6,749 bases of DNA from Quisquiliibacterium sp. (GTDB lineage: Bacteria; Pseudomonadota; Gammaproteobacteria; Burkholderiales; Burkholderiaceae_E), in the NCBI GenBank assembly GCA_023257915.1, contig JALRBB010000545.1:1-6749 (forward strand). Direction: 5' to 3'. Position 1 is the stretch's first letter, and every line of letters begins with the position of its first letter. Both the position numbers and the translations under genes were made by a program. Of the stretch, positions 1 through 6,749 are shown piece after piece. The notes beneath the pieces were generated by a model. It had not been told where the DNA came from and did not search any database. It saw nothing but the letters and a program-made list of their open reading frames with translations.

Positions 1-674
1 GCGGCAAGACCGGCATCAATCATCCGCTTGGCAAGAACATGGTCGGCGCGTTTCATCAGCCAAGGCTGGTTCTGGCCGATGTCGGCTGTTTGCAAACTCT
101 GCCGCCGCGTGAACTGTCCGCCGGTCTGGCTGAAGTCATCAAGCATGGCGCGATCGCTGACGAGCACTATCTTGGGTCGATCGAGCGGACATTGCCCAGG
201 CTGCTTGCCCGTGATGCCGATGCGCTGTCCGACGCGGTTGCGCGCTCGTGCGAGATCAAGGCCGAGGTGGTCGCCAAGGATGAGCATGAGGGGGGGCTGC
301 GCGCCATCCTGAACTTCGGTCATACCTTCGGGCATGCCATCGAGGCTGGGCTTGGCTATGGAGAGTGGCTGCACGGAGAGGCGGTCGGGGCCGGCATGGT
401 GATGGCCGCGCAATTGTCGTTGCGACTGGGCCTGCTCGGTAACGCGCAGGCCGGCAGGCTCGAGTCGACGATCCAGGCTGCCGGCTTGCCGGTGCGAGGG
501 CCGGCCTGGCCAGCGCAGCGATACGTCGAACTGATGAGCGTGGACAAGAAGGCCGAACGGGGCACACCGAAATTCGTGTTGTTGCAGGGCTTGGGAAGTG
601 CCTGCGTCCAGCGCGCTCCCGATGACGCGGTGGTCTCGACCCTGCAGGCCTGCACCCAGGGCGGCGCGCTCTGA
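1..674 (+). CDS. aroB: 3-dehydroquinate synthase (AroB), C-terminal part; 5' end outside window
   Basis: Converts DAHP to 3-dehydroquinate, the second step of the shikimate pathway, in the cytoplasm, using NAD+ and a divalent metal. The window enters the gene mid-codon; the first whole codon is at 3 and the stop is TGA 672-674, giving 223 residues. Visible family motifs are [12 protein letters not shown] at the start, [25 protein letters not shown] and LHGEAVGAG. The three metal ligands are all present: Glu at 132-134, His at 321-323 and His at 372-374. Their spacing (63 and 17 residues) equals that of E. coli AroB Glu184/His247/His264. By that alignment about 140 N-terminal residues lie upstream, so the full protein would be about 363 aa, the normal size. 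The reading frame is intact with no frameshift. It is the first visible gene of an apparent operon with dgt 25 nt downstream; aroK is a common upstream neighbour in betaproteobacteria but is not visible here. Confidence 0.97.
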   Translation, partial: GKTGINHPLGKNMVGAFHQPRLVLADVGCLQTLPPRELSAGLAEVIKHGAIADEHYLGSIERTLPRLLARDADALSDAVARSCEIKAEVVAKDEHEGGLRAILNFGHTFGHAIEAGLGYGEWLHGEAVGAGMVMAAQLSLRLGLLGNAQAGRLESTIQAAGLPVRGPAWPAQRYVELMSVDKKAERGTPKFVLLQGLGSACVQRAPDDAVVSTLQACTQGGAL

Positions 675-703
675 TGGCTTCGCGGCTGCCCGAGAGGCGA
701 TGA
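674..703 (+). other. Nine-codon mini-ORF bridging aroB and dgt (possible translational coupling)
   Basis: The aroB stop overlaps an ATG in the sequence TGATG (672-676). Reading from that ATG gives MASRLPERR and then TGA at 701-703. This stop overlaps the dgt start codon in ATGA (700-703). A ribosome finishing aroB could restart at 674, terminate exactly on the dgt ATG and restart again. The dgt Shine-Dalgarno-like GAGAGG (692-697) lies only 2 nt before its ATG, which is short for independent initiation and makes coupling more plausible. The only purine-rich stretch before 674 (CAGGG, 657-661) is 12 nt away. No function is proposed for the peptide itself. An arrangement this short can arise by chance. 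Confidence 0.25.
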
Positions 704-1836
704 ACGCTTCGGCCGGCAGCGCAGGGCTCGCCCGATACGCGGCGCAATCGGCCGGCACGCGTGGGCGTCGCTACCAGGAGCCCGCGGCGCTGACGCGCAG
801 TGATTTTCAGCGTGACCGTGACCGGATCGTTCACTCGACCGCATTCCGGCGACTCGAGTACAAGACGCAGGTATTCCTGAACCATGAAGGGGACCTGTTT
901 CGGACCCGCCTGACCCATTCAATCGAGGTCGCGCAGATCGCCCGTTCGATCGCCCGGGCGCTCGGCCTGGACGAAGATTTGGTCGAAGCGATCTCGCTGG
1001 CCCACGACCTCGGCCACACGCCATTCGGTCATGCCGGCCAGGACGCGTTGAATGCCTGCATGCGCGATCACGGCGGTTTCGAACACAACCTGCAGTCGCT
1101 TCGGGTCGTTGACGAGCTCGAACAGCGTTACGGTGGCTTCGACGGGCTGAATCTTTGCTTCGAGACGCGCGAGGGCATCCTCAAGCACTGTTCGGCGGCA
1201 AACGCCCGGCGGCTCGGCGAACTGGGCGAACGTTTCCTGCTGGGGCTGCAGCCTTCGCTCGAGGCCCAGGTGGCCAATCTGGCTGACGAGATTGCCTACA
1301 ACAATCATGATGTCGACGATGGCTTGCGCTCGGGTCTGATCACGCTGGAGCAGTTGCAGCAGGTCGATCTGTTTGCGGCGCACGCCGATGTGGTGAGCGC
1401 CAGGTATCCGGCGATCGCTGAGCGCCGACTGGTTCATGAGACCGTGCGTCGCATGATCGACGAACTGGTCGGCGACCTGCTCGCCGAGACGCAGCGCCGA
1501 ATCGCCGCGGCGGCGCCCGGGTCTTTGGACGAGGTGCGCCGTGCCGGGCCGCTGGTGGCATTTTCGGCACCGATGCGCGAACGCTCACAGCGATTGAAGT
1601 CGTTTTTGCATGCACATCTGTACCGTCATCCGCAGGTCGAGACCGTCATGGATCAGGCCAGGCGGGCGGTGCACACATTGTTTGACGCGTATCGGGATGA
1701 TGACCGGCTGTTGCCGGATGAACACCGCGAACGCGCGCAGCATCTGGGCGCGCGCGCAATTGCGGATTACATTGCCGGGATGACCGACCGATTTGCGCTG
1801 AAGGAATTGGCCCGGATCGGCGCCGACCAAACTTAG
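700..1836 (+). CDS. dgt: dGTPase-like deoxynucleoside triphosphate triphosphohydrolase (type 2, HD domain)
   Basis: Predicted to hydrolyse dNTPs, classically dGTP, to the deoxynucleoside and tripolyphosphate, trimming the dNTP pool in the cytoplasm. From ATG 700 the protein is 378 aa, usual for the dGTPase-like type 2 family. Visible signatures are [20 protein letters not shown] (residues 36-55), [13 protein letters not shown] (62-74), [12 protein letters not shown] (102-113) and [10 protein letters not shown] (126-135). The HD metal ligands are His73, His102/Asp103 and Asp196 in [10 protein letters not shown]; His129 in FEHN is the other conserved active-site residue. ATG 700 was chosen because it follows GAGAGG and leaves a normal-length N-terminus. 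In-frame ATG 622 and GTG 598 would give 404 or 412 aa but overlap aroB by 53 or 77 nt. The next gene begins 1 to 10 nt after the TAG stop, so it is probably co-transcribed. Whether it prefers dGTP or acts on all dNTPs cannot be read from sequence. Confidence 0.95.
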   Translation: MNASAGSAGLARYAAQSAGTRGRRYQEPAALTRSDFQRDRDRIVHSTAFRRLEYKTQVFLNHEGDLFRTRLTHSIEVAQIARSIARALGLDEDLVEAISLAHDLGHTPFGHAGQDALNACMRDHGGFEHNLQSLRVVDELEQRYGGFDGLNLCFETREGILKHCSAANARRLGELGERFLLGLQPSLEAQVANLADEIAYNNHDVDDGLRSGLITLEQLQQVDLFAAHADVVSARYPAIAERRLVHETVRRMIDELVGDLLAETQRRIAAAAPGSLDEVRRAGPLVAFSAPMRERSQRLKSFLHAHLYRHPQVETVMDQARRAVHTLFDAYRDDDRLLPDEHRERAQHLGARAIADYIAGMTDRFALKELARIGADQT

Positions 1837-1849
1837 GATGGCTTCCATG
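1835..1849 (+). promoter_or_regulatory. Ribosome binding site deciding the MFS gene start (two candidate ATGs)
   Basis: The dgt stop is TAG 1834-1836 and a first ATG follows at 1838-1840. That ATG has almost no Shine-Dalgarno of its own. AGGA (1835-1838), made partly from the dgt stop and that first ATG, lies 8 nt before a second in-frame ATG at 1847-1849, which is a normal spacing. Initiation at 1847 (protein MELPRG..., 389 aa) is therefore at least as likely as at 1838 (MASMELPRG..., 392 aa). Either way the gene is probably translationally coupled to dgt. Confidence 0.45.
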
Positions 1850-3016
1850 GAACTGCCTCGCGGGACTTCGCTGCTGCTCAATGCTGCGCATGCGATCGAT
1901 CATATGTTCCTGCTGATCTTTGCCACCGCGGTCGCCACGGTCGCGCACGAGTTCGGATTCGAGCACTGGGAGGACCTGATGCCCTACAGCGTCGGCGCCT
2001 TCCTGATGTTCGGACTGGGTTCGGTCCCTTCGGGGCGTCTTGGTGACCTTTGGGGCAGGCGATCGATGATGCTGGTGTTCTTCTTCGGCATGGGGGTCTC
2101 CGCCTTGTTGGTCGCGCTTGCGCAGGGGCCCTGGACGATTGCGTTGACTCTGACGCTGCTCGGCGCGTTCTCGTCGATCTATCATCCGGTCGGAATTCCG
2201 ATGCTGGTGCAAAGTGCCAAGCGGCCCGGAGCGACGCTTGGGGTCAACGGTTTGGCCGGCAACCTGGGGATTGCCTTTGCCGCGCTGATCACCGGATTGC
2301 TGGTCAAGTATTTCGGCTGGCGTACGGCGTTTGCGCTGCCGGGCCTGATCTGCATTGGCATGGGCGTGTTGTTTGCCAGGGTCGCGCCGCGCGAGACCGA
2401 GGCACCGGCCCGGCGTGCGACCAAGGCGCTGGAGTTGCCGAGGGCGACGATGGTCAGGATTGTCGCGGTGATGACTGCCACCGCGATTACCAGCAGCCTG
2501 CTGTTCAATTTCACCACCAATGGCAATGGACAACTGATGCGCGAACGTTTCGTCGGCGTCGTCGAGGATCCGGCCACGCTTGGGGTGCTGCTCGCGATCG
2601 TCTACGCAATCGCGTCCTTGTCGCAGCTCCTGGTCGGGCGGCTGATCGACCGTTATCCGTTGCGCCGCTTGTACCTGGGGATTGTTGCCTTGCAAGCGCC
2701 GTTTCTCGCGCTGGCTGCATTCGCTGATGGCTGGACGCTGATGGTGCTGCAGACCGGCTTCATGATCATGATTTTTGGAGCTATTCCGTTCACCGATGCG
2801 ATGGTGGTGCGCTACGTCGACGACCGGATGCGATCGCGGGTCACCGGAATCCGGCTGGCGGTCTCGTTCGGGGTCAGTTCGCTGGCGGTCTGGCTGCTCG
2901 GTCCGGTGGTCAAGGCTTCGGGGTTTGGGACGCTGCTCTACGCGATGGCGGTGATCGCAGTCACGACCCTGTTTTTTGTGGCGATGCTGCCGCAACAGTC
3001 CGCGTCCCGGGCCTGA
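1838..3016 (+). CDS. Major facilitator superfamily transporter, substrate unknown
   Basis: A 392-aa (389 if started at ATG 1847) inner-membrane secondary transporter, with the length and hydrophobic pattern of a 12-helix MFS protein. The N-half has the cytoplasmic motif A as GRLGDLWGRR (residues 66-75, between helices 2 and 3). The C-half has the weaker repeat GRLIDRYPLRR (267-277, between helices 8 and 9), as expected from internal duplication. A charged, Pro-rich segment at about 181-204 is the central cytoplasmic loop. Distinctive residues are NAAHAIDH in helix 1 (15-22) and YHPVG in helix 4 (115-119). The latter recalls the fosmidomycin-resistance/arabinose-efflux type of MFS proteins, but no substrate can be assigned. 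The gene follows dgt with essentially no gap and is followed by the 227-nt region upstream of gltB, so it looks like the last gene of the aroB-dgt unit. No signal peptide, frameshift or missing segment is seen. Family assignment is firm; function is not. Confidence 0.9.
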   Translation: MASMELPRGTSLLLNAAHAIDHMFLLIFATAVATVAHEFGFEHWEDLMPYSVGAFLMFGLGSVPSGRLGDLWGRRSMMLVFFFGMGVSALLVALAQGPWTIALTLTLLGAFSSIYHPVGIPMLVQSAKRPGATLGVNGLAGNLGIAFAALITGLLVKYFGWRTAFALPGLICIGMGVLFARVAPRETEAPARRATKALELPRATMVRIVAVMTATAITSSLLFNFTTNGNGQLMRERFVGVVEDPATLGVLLAIVYAIASLSQLLVGRLIDRYPLRRLYLGIVALQAPFLALAAFADGWTLMVLQTGFMIMIFGAIPFTDAMVVRYVDDRMRSRVTGIRLAVSFGVSSLAVWLLGPVVKASGFGTLLYAMAVIAVTTLFFVAMLPQQSASRA

Positions 3017-3025
3017 TCGGGCTCC

Positions 3026-3066
3026 GGGTTCTGGGCCTGCTCAGACCCCGCTTCGTATCAGTTTTT
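3026..3066 (+). terminator. Weak candidate terminator after the MFS gene
   Basis: GGGTTCTG (3026-3033) pairs with CAGACCC (3042-3048) as a 7-bp stem with one bulged T and an 8-nt loop. The T-run (TTTTT, 3062-3066) starts 13 nt after the stem instead of directly after it. This is not a textbook intrinsic terminator, so termination may be partial or Rho-dependent and some read-through into gltB is possible. Confidence 0.25.
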
Positions 3067-3067
3067 C

Positions 3068-3096
3068 TTCAAATCCCTTCGCTCGCGCGGTATACT
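3068..3096 (+). promoter_or_regulatory. Predicted sigma-70-type promoter for gltB
   Basis: The -10 hexamer TATACT (3091-3096) matches the consensus at 5 of 6 positions. The -35 candidate TTCAAA (3068-3073) matches 4 of 6, with an ideal 17-nt spacer. The predicted transcription start is around 3102-3104, giving a leader of about 140 nt before the gltB ATG. It lies in the AT-richer intergenic stretch where a promoter would be expected. No other convincing hexamer pair was found in 3017-3243. Confidence 0.55.
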
Positions 3097-3106
3097 GCAA
3101 GGTTCG

Positions 3107-3175
3107 ATGTTTTTTGTTGCGCTGCATCGCATCAGTTTTCGATTTTATGCGGTGATTGGCGCTAGTAAGCACTAA
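3107..3175 (+). CDS. Possible 22-codon upstream ORF (leader peptide) before gltB
   Basis: ATG 3107 to TAA 3173-3175 encodes 22 residues beginning [10 protein letters not shown] and ending VIGASKH. It is rich in Phe and basic residues, with no run of Gln, Glu or any other single amino acid that would mark a classical attenuator peptide. Its stop codon lies inside the left arm (3168-3176) of the long leader hairpin, so a terminating ribosome would keep that arm from pairing. Against it: the only Shine-Dalgarno-like AAGG (3099-3102) sits at or upstream of the predicted transcription start, so translation would have to be almost leaderless. It may be a chance ORF. Confidence 0.2.
   Translation: MFFVALHRISFRFYAVIGASKH
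3125..3154 (+). promoter_or_regulatory. Leader hairpin A (8 bp)
   Basis: CATCGCAT (3125-3132) pairs with ATGCGGTG (3147-3154) as an 8-bp helix with one G-U pair and a 14-nt AT-rich loop. It lies fully inside the 22-codon upstream ORF and 13 nt before the long hairpin. No function can be assigned from sequence alone. Confidence 0.35.
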
Positions 3176-3215
3176 CACACCTTGTCGATGGGCCGGGACG
3201 GGGTGAGTTAGTGCT
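3168..3215 (+). promoter_or_regulatory. Leader hairpin B: long inverted repeat upstream of gltB
   Basis: AGCACTAAC (3168-3176) and GTTAGTGCT (3207-3215) are perfect 9-bp inverted arms. Going inward, the stem continues with an A/A mismatch (3177/3206), CACC with GGTG (3178-3181 and 3202-3205), two G-U pairs, and GTC with GAC (3184-3186 and 3197-3199), closing a 10-nt loop (3187-3196). That makes 18 pairs in 19 positions per arm. No T-run follows, so it is not an intrinsic terminator. It could act as mRNA structure or, through its outer arms, as a DNA operator for a dimeric repressor. The left arm also overlaps a short local palindrome, TAGT-AAGC-ACTA (3163-3174). Confidence 0.5.
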
Positions 3216-3239
3216 CCTGGGTAACGGAAGCCGGAGTAC
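3211..3239 (+). promoter_or_regulatory. Alternative helix sequestering the gltB Shine-Dalgarno
   Basis: GTGCTCC (3211-3217) is complementary to GGAGTAC (3233-3239) over 7 bp with one G-U pair and a 15-nt loop. The 3' strand contains the gltB Shine-Dalgarno GGAG (3233-3236). The 5' strand shares 3211-3215 with the right arm of hairpin B, so the two structures exclude each other: hairpin B would leave the ribosome site free and its loss would allow masking. A competing small hairpin, GGTA (3220-3223) with TACC (3237-3240) plus CGG with CCG inside, would also partly cover this site. Confidence 0.35.
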
Positions 3240-3243
3240 CGCG

Positions 3244-3246
<3 letters not shown>
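3233..3246 (+). promoter_or_regulatory. gltB ribosome binding site and start codon
   Basis: GGAG (3233-3236) sits 7 nt before ATG 3244-3246, a standard spacing, and supports this start. The gltB frame is open upstream to a TAA at 3166-3168 and includes an in-frame GTG at 3211, but that GTG lies within hairpin B. Downstream in-frame GTGs (3274, 3301, 3319, 3349, 3352) lack comparably placed Shine-Dalgarno sequences. There is no other in-frame ATG before the catalytic Cys codon. Confidence 0.75.

Positions 3247-6749
<3,503 letters not shown>

Larger units (their letters stand above)
3103..3243 (+). promoter_or_regulatory. Structured gltB 5' leader, candidate cis-regulatory RNA
   Basis: If the TATACT promoter is used, gltB mRNA carries a leader of about 140 nt, long for a gene whose Shine-Dalgarno needs only the last 20 or so. 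It contains, in order, a 22-codon ORF, an 8-bp hairpin, a long imperfect hairpin, and an alternative helix that covers the gltB ribosome binding site and competes with the long hairpin. I recognise no known riboswitch or Rfam-type consensus in it. The layout suggests control of GltB translation, perhaps by nitrogen or amino-acid status, but the signal cannot be inferred. The pairings are read by eye; no folding energy was computed. Confidence 0.35.

Noticed and set aside
1646..2995. A 449-codon open frame on the minus strand opposite the MFS gene and the dgt 3' end
   Set aside because: It is codon-aligned antisense to the MFS gene, and its Arg/His/Gln/Asp-rich translation is typical of a reversed hydrophobic GC-rich gene. 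No family is recognisable.
3156..3171. Sigma-54-like sequence TTGGCGC-TAGTA-AGC upstream of gltB
   Set aside because: The GG and GC dinucleotides (3158-3159 and 3169-3170) are separated by 9 nt, not the required 10, and the TTGCA half is not matched.
3168..3215. Hairpin B as an intrinsic terminator upstream of gltB
   Set aside because: The stem is followed by CCTGGGTAACGG with no T-run, so it lacks the second half of an intrinsic terminator.

Overview
The window looks like a chromosomal core-genome segment from a GC-rich betaproteobacterium, most likely Burkholderiales or a close relative. This rests on the aroB-dgt-(transporter)-gltB gene order, the betaproteobacterial style of the Dgt and GltB sequences, and strong G/C preference at third codon positions. 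It is an inference from gene content, since there is no rRNA or other taxonomic marker. All genes lie on the + strand. I see no mobile element, tRNA, rRNA or CRISPR array.

Layout: the 3' part of aroB (3-dehydroquinate synthase, shikimate pathway) ends at 674. After a 25-nt gap comes dgt (700-1836), a type-2 dGTPase-like HD-domain dNTP triphosphohydrolase. A major facilitator superfamily transporter (1838-3016) follows with almost no gap. These three genes are packed like one operon, with stop and start codons touching or overlapping. A 227-nt intergenic region (3017-3243) then separates them from gltB (3244 to the window end), the large subunit of NADPH-dependent glutamate synthase. About 1168 residues of gltB are visible, covering the glutaminase domain, the central domain and the front of the FMN barrel. 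gltD would be expected just beyond the window.

The intergenic region is the most interesting part. It is AT-richer than the genes and carries a good sigma-70-type promoter (TTCAAA-17-TATACT). The predicted gltB leader is about 140 nt long and unusually structured. It holds an 8-bp hairpin (3125-3154), a long imperfect hairpin with perfect 9-bp outer arms (3168-3215), and a 7-bp helix (3211-3217 with 3233-3239) that would bury the gltB Shine-Dalgarno. The last two cannot form together. A 22-codon upstream ORF (3107-3175) ends inside the left arm of the long hairpin. This is the layout of a translational switch controlling glutamate synthase, but it is a hypothesis from base pairing alone.

Smaller points of interest are a 9-codon mini-ORF bridging aroB and dgt with overlapping stop/start codons at both ends, an unassigned MFS transporter sitting in the aroB-dgt operon, and an unusually long Ser/Val/Ala-rich GltB propeptide.
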